Assembly: GCA_032358255.1 (NCBI GenBank)
Contig: JAULBX010016304.1
Span: 27,237-91,236 of the forward strand
Reading direction: 5' to 3'
Origin: Heterotrichella gracilis
Taxonomy: Eukaryota; Sar; Xanthophyceae; Tribonematales; Xanthonemataceae
DNA length: 64,000 bases
The position numbers and the translations under genes are program-made. Under the pieces are notes generated by a model that saw only the letters and a program-made list of their open reading frames with translations, made no database searches and was not told the origin of the DNA. Every line of letters starts with the position of its first letter. Position 1 is the first letter of the stretch. Positions 49,001 through 61,080 of the stretch are shown piece by piece.

Positions 49001-52000
49001 GACTGGCTCTCTACAACCTGGGACTCTAATTGCGCAATGGCCTGCAGATGGCAGTGTGATTGGAGATGACTGTATGCACTAGAACAGGAGGGCTTTTGCT
49101 GATGCAAATCGGCCTTTGACCTCTTGACCTAAAATTGTGAGAGCTATTGGTTCATTGCGCATGCATTTATGCATCACAAGTATGTCCAGAACATTCCCAT
49201 GTGAGGACACGTATTTCCCAATAGTGGCTTGAGGCTGCGGAGGGGGCTGGCATGTGCAGGCACATTGCATGTAGTGCAGTGCATGATCTGGACATGATGA
49301 GTGTCTACCTGTTGTGTGCTCTTAAGTGTCAACTTCCACTCGGCCTCCTGTGCCTGTGCTGACGTGGCTGCTGCTGCCAGCTCCGAATGTGCAGCTGTCA
49401 GCTGTTGTTGGAGAGAGGCTACAGTTTCGGAGGATGATTCAGCCTCCTGCTGCGCTGCCACAACCTTGGCCTCCAGAGAAGCCACCTGGCATAAATGCCC
49501 AGGACCAGGAATCAGAAATGTAACGCGAAATATCAGTTTGCCCATGTGAGGGTTAGGGATTAGGTCACCTGACCTGATTTGAAATGATAGCTCCCCCAGA
49601 AAAAAAAGTCATTACTGTATATTTCGATTTTCAGATAATTTCAACTGTTTACTAGGAATACGAACACAGATAGCCGTTCTTATTTTCTCCACAGCTATTT
49701 GTGAAGCTGTACCACTGCGATACATGCCTCCGGCGGCCTGTTCCTGATGCGGTGCCTGTTGAAGATCAACGAGCAACCCCCGCACCTGCTCGTGTGCCTG
49801 GGACAGCTCGGCTTGAAGCTGTGCAGTGGCAGCATCAGGGGATGTGCCATTCTCCATCCCTGGCGTATCACGGGGATGCGCCTGCAGCTGCCCTCGCAGT
49901 TCCTGGACCAAGGCATTGCTCTTTGCCAGCTGCTGCTTCAAGCCTGCCAAAATCTGCAAGGCACAACGCATTTGCTCGTGACCAGGCGTCAGAAAGCAGC
50001 TCAGAGGTTGATGTTCAGAGACGTATCAACGTACTGACCTCGTCACTCTTAGCTTGCTGGGCTTCCAGTTTGCCTTCCTGCTCTGATGTTCTTGCTGCTG
50101 CGATCGCCAGCTCCTGCTTTACTACACCGAGCTGCTTTTCTAACTCCTCCACCTGGATGCAGCAGGACAACTTTGTGACTAATCACCAGCATGGACGTTT
50201 GACACTGAAGGCTGATATGTCAATGCATATCCGTGCAGTGCAGAGAGCGTTTAAAACGATAATAATGGATTCCACATTCACAGGCTGGATGGTGAGCTTA
50301 CCTGTGTTAATTGCTCCTCCTCATTTGCCCTGGCCTGCGTCAGATCCAGCGTCAGCTTGCTGACCTGCTCATTCAGGACCATGAGAGCAGTCTGGTTCAC
50401 TGACCCTTGCTCCGCGCTGCTGCTGGCTGCCGCATTGGCCGCCTGCAGTTGCTGCTCCAGCTCCCGGACCTGCCTGCCATGCTCCTGTTGCGCCTCAGCC
50501 AGTTGCTGCGTCAACCCACCAACCTGCCCTTGCAGATCCGCAATGACAACCCGTGCCTGGGATTCCTGCTCAACGCTCCCGCTTGCTGCTTCCTCAGCCG
50601 CTTGTAGCTGCGTCTCCAGCACCTGCGCCCGATTCGACGCCACTTCAACCTCCTTCTGCAGCTGTGAACACTCCTCGGTCGCACCCTCCAGACGCTGCGT
50701 CAACGCGCTCACTTCCTCTTGCAGGGCGGAGGTGGCAGCCTGGGCGCCGGCTTGCTGCTCTGCGCCGCTGCTGGCCGCCTCGGTGGCATCCCGCAGCTGC
50801 TGCTGGAGGCTCTGCACCTGCCCTTGGAGCTCCTCAGCCACAAAGGCCTGCTCCTGCACCTCGGCGAGCTGAGAGGATAGCTTGTGTGCCTGCTCACGGG
50901 TGCGTTCAACCTCCTGGTTGGCCTGGTCCAGTTGCGCACGCTGGCTGGCCAGCTGCTCCTGCAGGGATGCGCATGCCGATTCCGAATGCGCGGCCCTGTC
51001 CTGATGCTGCTGCGCCTGGCTGGTCAGCTGCTCGATCAGCGCTGCCTGGTCAGCAAGCCGCTTGTTGAGGGCATCCACCTGGCACACGACCCCAGGGTGA
51101 GAAAGCCATGCAATAGGTTAGCATGGACTTGCCGCCCCCTATCACCCTGGCACCGGGGGCAGCAGGCCACAGTGACAAACCAGGATAGTCGAGTCCACCA
51201 TGGCATTGTGAACACTGCTTGGATGCGCCAACGCCAAAGACTCCGCAGTATGTACGCCATTAAACACTTTCCAGCAAGTTGGCGGCGCTGTTGTCAGGCA
51301 CACCCCGTACCTGGCTCTGTGAGTCAAGCGCCTTCACCTCCTGTGCATAGGCCTGTTGCAGCTCCTTGATCTGCTGCTGGAAGCGTTCCTCTGTCTCCCG
51401 CAACTGGGCTTCTGTCGACAGAATGAGCTGCTCCCTTTGAGCTAGCTGGGAGTTGAGGTCATTGAGCACCTGCAGGTGGGGTGAACACTGCTGTTGCTGA
51501 TATGCAATGCGCAGGACGCGCCATAGCCTACAGCCCCCCAAAGCCAGCCCCCATGTGTTACCGTATCTATGCGCTGGTAAATTACTTCAGTGACAGAAGT
51601 GGGCAGGCCCGGAGCAAGTTGGACTTCTCACTTGTCCTTGCCCACCCTAAGGTGCCAAGGGTTGCTGTTCCCTAAACTAGGCCGTTCGTACCCCCACCAC
51701 CCACCCAGGTCCATTTTCCACACTGACCTGTTCCTTGCTGTCAACCTGGGAGCTCCAGTACGTTTCTTTCTCGGTAACTACAGCCTTGGTACTGGACAGC
51801 TCCTCCCGCACTGCTCCAAGCTCCTTCTCAAGCCCAGTCACCTGTAGTACAGGAGCGTTCCACGGTCAACCTGATCCCACCACTATACGGTGATCATATT
51901 GCTGGGTGTATGCACACAGCGTCCAAGTTCCCACCTTGGTTTCGTGCTCCTTTTCTTTCTTCTTGAGGATCAGCAGCAGCTTCTTCTTTGTGTCTGTGAA

Positions 52001-52075
52001 GTCCTTTTTGAGCTTATCATACTGCTCTTGCAGCCCCAAGCCCTCTGCGGGCTGTGGGGATGCTGGCTCGCTCAT
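42763..52075 (-). CDS. GRIP-domain golgin, long coiled-coil protein (19 exons, about 1,545 aa)
   Basis: Exons: 52075-51935, 51841-51728, 51469-51311, 51078-50302, 50152-50039, 49953-about 49740, 49485-49309, 49041-47950, 47589-47455, 47129-46971, 46774-46472, 46121-46044, 45793-45644, 45114-44984, 44733-44631, 44336-44087, 43730-43623, 43465-43290, 43014-42763. The donor of the sixth exon is unresolved; other junctions match. The start is MSEPASPQPAEG. Nearly the whole protein is heptad-rich Gln/Glu/Ala/Leu coiled coil, ending in a GRIP domain. Golgins tether vesicles at the trans-Golgi. It is about twice the length of Arabidopsis GRIP, at least partly through internal duplication of exon blocks (second/third and ninth/tenth exons). 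The Gln-rich coils mean that database hits outside the GRIP domain would be unspecific. Confidence 0.88.
44881..45045 (-). repeat. Golgin exon-edge copy
   Basis: The donor-side end of exon 45114-44984 (VMDERSAAVESAYR) is repeated 103 bp away in the intron at about 44881-44940, as VMEERKLAAESVYR. The copy remains open and coding-like and is followed by its own GT. Confidence 0.8.
46263..46305. repeat. C-tract and (AC)n microsatellite in a golgin intron
   Basis: A run of C followed by ACACAC repeats, then further C-rich sequence up to about 46460. The plus-strand proline-rich frames over this stretch are artefacts of composition. Confidence 0.85.
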
Positions 52076-53588
52076 GGTGTAGCCTCACAGCTCAGTGACA
52101 CCTTACATTGCCAGGCAGTGGTCGTCAAAGGCTTTGGATCCAAGCTAGGGGTATGTGTCCAGCTTATCGCCCCGGCTGTGCCTCGCTCTGCACTTCAAAA
52201 GCGCGGTTGGGTGTGACCCCTAGTGAGTGCGCGCCTATGGAGGGAACGTTGCAAGTGATTCGGTGTTGAGAGGGACCCAAATAGCGCTTCACGCAGGGGC
52301 AACATAATGCATGCAAAACCACAATGCATGCATAACGAGGTACCAGTTTTTTTGCAACATACACTGCTGCGGTGCGTGCGAATGGGTCAATTCAGAAACT
52401 TGACGTACAGTATCGTGGGTAGAAGCCTTGGAAAACACGCACCGTGTGGAGTACCAACGAGTGCATGTATGCACCAAACAGTTGTCACACCCTACCCTAC
52501 CCTGATGTACCTTATCGAAAAGGGTAGGAAAGAGTCCAGCACTGTAATTGCTTGCAGTCGCGTCTAGCCAAACCTCCGAGAGTTAGATCCACTTGCTGCT
52601 GGCGTTCAATGCATGAGCCCTTTTGCTCCCCCTCATGACCTACGAGGTTGCATGCCACGCCAGCGACCAACAGGCTGGTTAGGTCGGGCAAGGCACTTCA
52701 GCTGGTCTGAACACCGGGAGGTAAAGCAGAACACGAACCACTTGCAAGTGGGTCCAGGACTAAAATAGGGAAAAGTCGCATGATTTAATGGCGCAGTGTT
52801 TCAAGTGGTATATTTTATTTCACGAAATATTTTTATTTTGAAAGTCTCTGTGTCTTTGAAAGCAGGGTGTGGTGATAAACTTTTAGGATAAGAGCTTTCG
52901 ATCCTAGACCTAAGTACGGTACCGTGTGCTTCAAACAAGCCTGTTCCCCTATCAGTGTTATGGACACCATGGCCATGCTACCGTAAGTGTTGCGCAACAC
53001 TTGACTCTACTCCTTGTTTGACACCAAACTTCAGCTTGAGCAAGTACCCTTTTTCAAACTGCCATGCTATCACCTCTAGGTTTCAAGCACCACTTGATTT
53101 TGATCACAAACCGACAGGCATGCTAGGTCACCGCATGCACATGTGGCCTGGCCTTAGGCCGAATAAGGCAGACTCAATACCAGCACACCTTGCCCACGAG
53201 CTAGGGTGATGCCCCCAGGTACTGAGTTTGCCGTCCTTTACCACCTTCTATGTACTGTGCTTGACGGCATATTTTCTCTTAGGCCCTGAGTTAGGGTCAA
53301 GGGTGCGACTGCTGTCGAAACATGAACTGATTTCGGCTAGAATTGTCACTAGCCGTCAATACAGCGTGTTGGTACTACCTTGTCTTTCATCCTACTGTTG
53401 CAACACCTACTTCTTGTTTCAGGGCCACCAAGTACGCTTGAGAATGGCGTGCAAGGCATGGGTGGTCCTGTCTCATTGCAGCACTGGCAGGCCTGTTGAC
53501 GCTGTGGCTTGTTTGGCTAAGCAAGGAGTGCCTTCAAAGGTTGCACGGCTCACCAGGAGCTCAACCAGGTGTCCAGCTGAACCACAGT
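52076..53588. other. Region upstream of the golgin; no gene supported
   Basis: The golgin promoter must lie in the first part. Open frames are short and have no protein character. From about 53400 there is a run of possible acceptors (TTGTTTCAG, CTCATTGCAG) preceding the plus-strand frame at 53589. Confidence 0.4.
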
Positions 53589-53948
53589 ATGGAGACAACT
53601 CACAGCCCAGAGCCACAACAGCCACAGCCACTGCCTCCACCACAACAGCATCAGGATGGTCCAATGCCATGGATAAGCTACTTTGAGCACGCCAGTCCTT
53701 GGCTCGTCGAGTATTTCATAAGAATGGAATACTGGTTTGAGGTGCAGTACTTACTGCAATGGCAGGAGATTGATATCCAGTTTGTGCACGGTGCTTTCAA
53801 AAGGCTCACTCAGGCAAACCCCCACTCGACGAGGCGCAGGCGGCAGTCAAAGGGCTTTGGGGTGCGAGGCTCTGTCCTGTGCATGGAGATGCACCTTGGT
53901 GCACTGCCAAGCTCCCCAGTTGTTGTGGTACTTTTAGCCTGTGGATGA
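53589..53948 (+). CDS. Possible small protein or last exon (119 codons), unrecognised
   Basis: A plus-strand frame from ATG 53589 runs METTHSPEPQQPQP, a Pro/Gln-rich stretch, then an aromatic-rich segment (YFEHASPWLVEYFIRMEYWF) and a basic end (RRRRQSKGFG). The same frame is open upstream to 53443 and there encodes a hydrophobic LLTLWLVWL segment, so a larger protein with a membrane anchor is possible if an upstream exon exists. No family is recognised. It could be a chance ORF; the balanced aromatic segment is the only argument for a gene. Confidence 0.22.
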   Translation: METTHSPEPQQPQPLPPPQQHQDGPMPWISYFEHASPWLVEYFIRMEYWFEVQYLLQWQEIDIQFVHGAFKRLTQANPHSTRRRRQSKGFGVRGSVLCMEMHLGALPSSPVVVVLLACG

Positions 53949-55130
53949 CTACACAAGTAGTACGTGTGATGTCGTCAATGTGGCCCAACAAAAAGCATCC
54001 ACTTGTTCTTTGTACAGCAGTCTACAGTAGGATAGTGGTGACCACATTACACAAGGCAGTGCTGTTGGCAAAGTGCACAGTGAGCTATCGCAGAACAGCT
54101 TGTACAATATTGTCAGCCCCACCAAGTTTTTGGCAGGCCATTTTTTGTTGGGTTATTGTTCAATGTCCAATCTGAGACCCATTTGGGCGAACCACTTTCA
54201 AAGGCCCATTTCTGTGACCCTTAGCGTACAAACAAACAAACAAAAGGCTTTCCAAGCCGTCATCGGCTTATTGCCCTGACTATTAGGGTACAACTAAGCA
54301 ATGACTGATACACTGACTGACCCTTAGGGTACAAGCAGAGCTCCCAGTGTGCGTTAGGCTAGCCGAAAGCTCGAGACAGCAATATTCCCATGTCAATGAG
54401 GTACAACTAAGCAATGACTGATACAAACGTTAGACTAAATTCGAGGTGGCCAGCTATAAAAAATCATCCAAGCCAACAACTGGCAGGTTGGAATTTACAT
54501 GTGTTGTTCACAGGTCCATAAAATTAGCTACACCCCACATGCATCAACGGATTGTACAGTGATAGAAGACCTCGGTACAAAACCCACGCCAGTGGTTAAA
54601 CTACGGAACCCCTACTGCGTAGGACCAGCACCATTCAATTCTGACAGCACATCAATGTTCATTCTCAAACGCATGAAAAGCAGTGTGGTTGACATACCAT
54701 TGTAACCAGGACAGGCCTTGTAAGCCTGGCCTACAGCACAGCCATCAATACCAACCAGGCGTTCCCAAGACACCCCATTTCCTATGCAACGATAAAAACA
54801 CCAGCGCCGTTACTGCGCATGGTGCAACAGCATTGTGCAGCAAAACAATCCGGCCAAATACAATTAAAAGTACACACAGTTCAAATTACACCCGTGGTTT
54901 CCATATGTGCCCTTGTTGGCTCCCTCATATCTGATTTTAACAAGATGTAATCACTTCAACCTATATACATTGGGCGCCAGCAGCAGCAGGGCGCGAGTGG
55001 ATCAGGAGTCAACCAACCCCATGAAATAGATGCACTCCATAAAACAGATGCTCCCATCAGACTGACGCTCCCAGGTCCCAATTGCCCTCAGATGTCGTAT
55101 GCTTTCAAAAGACATATGCTCTCAGCTCTC
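53949..55130. other. Intergenic region with a 25-bp direct repeat
   Basis: GTACAACTAAGCAATGACTG plus five more bases occurs at 54288-54312 and 54401-54425. A nearby stretch (54254-54281, GCCGTCATCGGCTTATTGCC) has a diverged relative downstream of the transporter gene at about 61640-61665. The 3' UTR of the MgtE gene falls in the right part; a minus-strand TGTAA is at 54890-54886. Confidence 0.5.
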
Positions 55131-57961
55131 TCATGAGACAGATGCCCCCAGTCCCGATGACAGCTGCTGCAGGACCAGCTGGCAAGTAGCGCATGTGATG
55201 GTGACCCCAAGGATGTCCATGATCACCTGCAGTCCCGCACAAAGCAGCCAGCAGTGAGCATGTAAAACAGCCCAAACAATATGTATGCGTTGGCAGGGTC
55301 CACCCTCCTAGCCAGCCCAAAGGGGTCTGTGAAAATGAGAACATGCATCCTTGCTACAAGGCTTACAAATTGAAATCCCCCCAATCCACCCCCACCACCC
55401 ACATACTACTTCAAGTGCCAGACGCCATGAAGAAAACTCCTACCAGCCCTCACAGCCCCCTCACCTGTATGCTTGTCCCAGCATTGGCAGGGTCCACCCC
55501 CATCCTGGCCAGGCCAAAGGGCAGGGCAGTGCCAGCCAGCACGCTGGTCATCACGATGAGCAGCAGCGACGAGGAGATGGCAAGGGAGTTGGCCATGTTG
55601 CCGTTGGTCACGTACACGCGGATAAAGCCGCCCACTGCAAGGGGGGAGAGGGGGATTTGAAATGGAGGAACGGGGGGCTCAAATGGCTACACAACCCTGA
55701 TGAAAGGGAGGGAGAGGGCAGGCGGGCAGTTGCCAGGAGGTGGTACAGGAGGTGGTACAGCGAGGGTAGCCAATGCATGCAACAAATGGAGGGAAACATT
55801 TGGTGATGGTACCCTTTGCCATGAAATGGACTTCCTGCAACAGCGCGGGCATGGGCATTGATGAACCCCATGCACTGCTGATCACGTACAGCTGATCAAG
55901 GCACCGATGGAATCACTGCAATCTCATGGTAGTTGGAGTCAGCTTTCCCCTGGAATGACGTCATTTGCGCTGACCTGGCAATGCAGCTGGCGTATGCTCA
56001 CCTGATAGCCCCGCCCCCAGCAGCAGCGCCACCGTTGTCTGCTGCATCATGGTCTTGCGGAAGGAGGGCATGGTGGGCTTGATGCTGCCCGTGGCCTGCG
56101 GCAGGAGGGGCGAGGGAGTCCATCAATGTTTTATTTTACTCGCTACCATGCCACACATGAAAATAGCAGGAAAGGGTCTGCAATGGACCACAGATAAAAC
56201 AGACGTGATGTGGGATCAGTGTGGATGGGGAGGCATTCGCATCACGGTCAAACGGCATACTCTATTGACCGTATTCGCCAACTGCGTGCCCCCACCTCCC
56301 TCTCCCCCAAGACCGCCACCCACCCGGCTCCTAATGACTACTATTGCCCGCCTGCCCCAACCCCCCACTCCCAACCGCCACTCACCAGCCCCCTGATGAC
56401 CTTGATTGCCGACTGGTTGCCCGCGTTCCCCCCCGCCCCCACCAGCATGGTCAGAAACAGCGTGACCACCAGGTGGTCCTTCAGCAGCGCCTGGTACTGG
56501 TCGAGCACCATGCTGCTGGTGCTCTGGAGCACAAGCAGGCCAAGCAGCCAGCGCCTGGGGAGGGGGAATAAAGTCAGAATTTTCGGCGCAAATTTTCTAA
56601 CTATTGCCATGAATAGCATTCTTAAACGACATGATGAAGGATGATGTGGCGCAAGCGGATGTAAGAATTAATCTCCAGTAAAAACAGCAGGGAGATTATC
56701 CTGGAGTCCTTCCAATGGACATGGAGAATTACAAAGTAATGCAATAAATCATTAATGGACGGGTGCGCAGGACCCCGGGTACAAATACTGGCTTGTGGCG
56801 TGTGGCATTCAATGCGGAGGTGAATGGTGATGTGTGCGCCCTGTCGCAGCATGAAATGTCAGCACGTCATGCCCAAGGCAGCATAAATTCATGCCCTGGC
56901 AGCAGTGCACCCACCCCTTGCAGGCCTGCGCATTGCCCCCCGCACCCCCTCCTCCCCGCCACCTACCCCCTTGACCACGCCTCGTCCACCGCCCCCATCT
57001 CCGGTGCGTCTGTGTGCAGCACCTCACAGAGCTCAACGTCTGGGCTGCCTGCGTTGCACACGTCCTCGCCAACCTCGTACTCGTACTCGTAGTCGGGCGG
57101 GGAGGGGGTGTCGGGGGCAAAAGACTCGCCAAGCTCTGCAGGCAGGGGGTGGCAGTTGGTGGTGAATGTCCAGCAGTTGTAGACCGGAAAAGTGCCGTTG
57201 CTTTGAAAATAACAATGGGTTGACTGGTGCATCCGAGAAATGGAGGAGCAAAGGGGGGGAGTTGAGGCGTGGGCTGTGCGTTGTGGTTGTGACCAACCCT
57301 CAGGGACAGATGTGGGCTGGTGCAAGTACTCCCGTCAGTGGAGAAACGTGCAAGGGATGTGAAAGGGATTTCAGCCACTGTGTCTCTGAGGTGGTCTTGG
57401 CACTGGCAGGGTGGTCATTAGCCCTAGTCTCCCGGCCTGGCAGCACAAGTGCACTACAATGCATGCATATGGGGCAGGGTCTGGGTGGAACAAAGCCAAA
57501 TAAAGCACAGTGCAGGATAACAAGTTTGCCCTTCACAAAACCTGACGCTTGCAGGGGCCTTGGCTTTTGGCAGGTGACACATAAACACAGCACACAGGCA
57601 AGCTCCCAGCTGGGCACTAGGTACCATGTACTCTGCCAAGCGCTGCGGGTACAAGAACAGTGCTTTCTGCCCAGACACGCGTGCCCAAGATAACTTTACC
57701 CACAAAGACGGCCGTGTGCTGCTTGATACGTGCTCTACAGCACGCACCACTACCCACTTGGTCTTCAAACTCACCAGCTTGCTTGGCTCCCCTGGTGGGC
57801 GAAATCGCCAGCGTTGCGACGTGGTGCTTCCGGTGGTGGAAGCGTGTCCCTGCCGTGTTGAACCCCTGGTGAGGCAAGCTCCTGGGCCTTGCGAGGGTTG
57901 AATGGCACGTTGCTGTGGCGAAGGTGGGGTGGGCCACGCTGCACGGTCTGCTCAGATGCAT
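55131..57961 (-). CDS. mgtE: Plastid-type MgtE/SLC41 magnesium transporter, membrane domain only (6 exons, 294 aa)
   Basis: Exons: 57961-57775, 57135-56967, 56554-56386, 56095-56002, 55634-55465, 55226-55131; phases 1, 2, 0, 1 and 0 all match. Residues 1 to about 60 look like a chloroplast transit peptide (Ser/Thr/Arg/His-rich, no acids until the end). An acidic linker follows (DYEYEYEVGED), then the MgtE pore domain: RWLLGLLVLQ, MLVGAGGNAGNQSAIKVIRG, SVLAGTALPFGLARMGVDPA and a C-terminal MDILGV helix. GGNAGNQ and the Asp in GVDPA belong to the Mg2+ selectivity region. The bacterial N domain and CBS domains are missing, so the cytosolic Mg2+-sensing gate is absent. Likely role: Mg2+ movement across a plastid membrane. 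Confidence 0.87.
55288..55330 (-). repeat. Intronic copy of part of an MgtE exon
   Basis: About 43 bp of exon 55634-55465 (55481-55524, around LARMGVDPANAG) recurs 193 bp away in the adjacent intron, with scattered changes and no splice site of its own. Confidence 0.75.
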
Positions 57962-58634
57962 GCCTGTGGCTTGCGAAGGGGAAAGGGAGCCTCCGTTCTG
58001 TTCCACCACCAGCCATTCACGGTGGCACAGGACGAAAGCTAGTGCTTGGGCTCCTTTGGCAAAGGTGGGTGCACTTGGTGCCACACCCCACGAAATTCCT
58101 GGCGGGAACTCCCCGGAACCCACGGATGTAGGATGGTGGATGGCGAGCGCAGGAGCGGTGTCCGGGCTTGGGAAAGAGGGTGCAAGGTGAATAAACAGAC
58201 TATGTTGACGACGGAGGCACTTTGTATGGTAAGCAGATTGCAGCCAAAAACATGCACTAGGTCAAGGGTCAGGGGGTGTGTACTATGAGAAGACAACCAG
58301 GTATGCATGCAAGCGTCTGGAGAATGCAGCCAGGGTCTAAGAGACTTGCTTGCAGTGTGTTTCGTGCTATTTACCAAGCAACTGCGTGTTTGTAGCATGC
58401 CCTGTCTTGCTTGCTGCGCGAGTTGAACACCGCATAATACGGGCACGCATATGCATGCATGCACACAGCACCCAACAACGCAACTCCCTATTGCTGCGAG
58501 GATCGGCCTGGTTTCTACAACCTATCTCACGTACAGTATTGTTAAATCAAACTAGCTGCGTCTAGCTGAGACAGCCACTGTAGGATCACGCTCCTAGGGC
58601 GTACAGGGCCGTATTGGGCCTTGGGAGGTTGGCC
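57962..58634. promoter_or_regulatory. Divergent promoter region of the MgtE and UTR5-like genes
   Basis: The two membrane-transporter genes start head to head about 670 bp apart. No clear TATA box is seen. The minus-strand frame of the transit peptide stays open upstream of ATG 57961 to 58123, so a longer N-terminus cannot be excluded. Confidence 0.45.
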
Positions 58635-61022
58635 ATGGCAGGAGCGGTGACCCCCCTGTTGAAGAAGTATGAACAGCTGCACATGGCGCTATGCGTGGCT
58701 GGGATCATGGGGTCGCTGGTCCTGTATGGCGTGCTTCAGGTACGTAATGCATGCCACTCCTTCTCGCCACCTACAGCCTGATGTATCCAAAACCCCTTTG
58801 CAGAGACCCACACCCCAGCCTGTGTGTCTGTCACACTTTGCTGTATGGTGTACTCAAGACCCCTTTGCCCTGGCCTCTTTCTAGTTCTTGCCATCGACAG
58901 GTTAGGGTTGTGGTCCACTCCTCACCCTCATGCCCTTGCCCTTGCCTTGCTTCTCCAGGAGCGCATCGTGCAACACCCCTTTGACGGGGAGTACTTCAAG
59001 TTCTCCCTATTCCTGGTGATGTGCAACCGCGTGGTGGCAGTGGCGGTGGCGGTGGTGCTGCTAGTGGTAAGTCAAGACAGGGCCAGGGTTCAGTTCCTGC
59101 CTGTTCGATGTGCAGTACTGGGCCAGGTTTCCAGTTCCTGCCAGTAGGGTCTGCACACATGGGCCACATGCCAAGGTGCCACAGAATATTAGGATACAAG
59201 CAGTGCCAGGACAGGACTGGATGGCTCGCACCTGTACACGCTTGACTGCTGAGTGGCTGTACTGTGTGTAACTAACCAATCAACCTCTGCCCACTGCTGA
59301 CCAAACCCTTTCCCACCACCCCCAGGTCAATGGCCAAGACTTCAAGCCAGTGGCGCCCTGGTACTCCTACGCGGGGGTGTCCCTCTCCAACACGGTGGCC
59401 ACCTCCTGCCAGTACGAGGCCCTGCGCCACCTCAGCTTCATCCTCCAGACGCTGGCCAAGTGCGCCAAGATGTTCCCGGTGATGATCTGGGGCACGCTCA
59501 TCATGAAGAAGCGGTACACCTTCAAGGACTATGCCCTGACCACCATCCTCACTGGGGGCTGCGTGGTGTTTCTGGTCACTGGCACGCAGACGTCCAAAAA
59601 GGCGCCTATTCCTAATGCGAACGCCACCTGGGGCATCGCGCTCATGTGCGCGTACCTCATGTTTGACGGCTTCACGTCCACCTTCCAAGAAAAGCTGTTC
59701 AAGGGATACGAGATGACGGTGTACAACCAGATGTTCTACGTCAACGTGTTCTCCGCTGGCATCAGCGCAGTAGGTGCGGAAAGGGTTCTTCATGTCAGTA
59801 TGCCCCCGTTTACGCCCTTGTGCCTTGCTGCCGTAAACATCTGCCATGTACACAAGCACTGCCCGCTCCTTCAGCATTTTACTGGGTACTAACTCACTGT
59901 ACGCATTCTGCTTCAAATGGGTGTGTGTTGCTGCCATCCAGGCATGCAGCCCTGATCTATTGAAGCAGTACCAAACAGGCTTTTGGGCTGCATGTAATTG
60001 AGCGCAGCGATACTACATTTTGTGTGCTGCAGGCTTGGCGACCTCTGGCCAGCTGCTCCCGGCCATCAATTTCACCATGAACCACCCGTCTGCCCTCACA
60101 TCCATCATCATGCTGTCGCTGGCATCCACGCTAGGTGCGGGTCAGCAGCAGTAAGCGGCACAAGGTTGCCAACAGACTTGGTCACCACGCCTGGTGCTGT
60201 TCATGCTGAATCCTTGCATCTTGTACATTGATGCATGCACACCATCAAATGGCAATTTTGAGCCAGAAGCTTGGAAAATGGAAAATATGCATATTCATTT
60301 TCCTTTCCATATGCCCTGAAAATATGATCCTTCCATAAAAGCAAATATTACGCCAGGGACTGGCGAGTGTCGCCTCGCAGCACCAGCCCTGCCACTCCTG
60401 GCTGCCACGCGTTTGACCCGCTGCGCCCCCCTTGTGCAGGCCAGCTTGTGATCGTCCACACCATCAAGAACTTTGGCGCGCTGCTGTTTGCCACCGTCAT
60501 GACCACGCGCCAGTTTGTGAGCATACTGCTGTCCAGCCTGCTGTTCAACCACAGCCTGGCACCCGCACAATGGTGAGCATGCATGACACATCTTTGCAAC
60601 CAAGTGCCCGTAGGAGCAAACCTGCACAGTTGCGCCAGTACAACACCCAACGGGGCATCCCTCGAGGTGCATGTCAAAAATGCACCCAGCCCCAGCATAA
60701 GTAAATGCACATGCCATGATTGCCCTGACCCATCGTCGGTGCTTATGGCGCCATGGCTCTGTCAGCATGCACTTGGTGGCACCCAAGGCAACCCTGCATT
60801 GTGCTTGGGGCATGTTAAACCTCTGCCTGTTCCTCGCTGCACAGGGGCGGCACTGGCCTGGTGTTTGGCTCGCTGTATTACAAGACCCTCACGCGGGGTC
60901 CCTCCAAACCCAAAGAGCTGCAGAAGCAGGACTCTGAGGAGCAGCCTGTGGTGGAGAGCAAGCCGCTGCTGGACCCAAACAGGAGCCCAACAGGGCGCCA
61001 GCCAGCCTCGAATTTCAAGTAG
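58635..61022 (+). CDS. UTR5/SLC35B-like nucleotide-sugar transporter (6 exons, about 357 aa)
   Basis: Exons: 58635-58739, 58959-59066, 59326-59773, 60033-60134, 60440-60572, 60845-61022; phases 0, 0, 1, 1 and 2 match. The protein has about ten hydrophobic segments, as expected for the SLC35 drug/metabolite transporter superfamily. Diagnostic stretches are YEALRHLSFILQTLAKCAKM, FPVMIWGTLIMKKRY, FDGFTSTFQEKLFKGYEM and FATVMTTRQFVSILLS, which match plant UTR5-type UDP-galactose/UDP-glucose transporters and, more distantly, PAPS transporters. The C-terminus is polar, with KPKELQKQ. It should exchange UDP-sugars for UMP in the ER or Golgi membrane. Substrate cannot be settled from sequence alone. 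Confidence 0.92.
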
Positions 61023-61080
61023 AATGCAAGTAGAAGGTGTTTTTTGGGCAGCTCTGGGCACATTTATTGCCTTGTGGCCT

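Noticed and set aside
49701-50363. Plus-strand ORF of 220 codons
   Set aside because: Spans golgin exons and introns in antisense; no recognisable domain.
53228-53686. Plus-strand ORF of 152 codons
   Set aside because: Low complexity, no ATG in a good context, and overlaps a more protein-like frame; not supported.
57626-57901. Plus-strand ORF starting MYSAKRCGYK
   Set aside because: Antisense to the MgtE transit-peptide exon, which is supported by exact splice phase to the pore domain.
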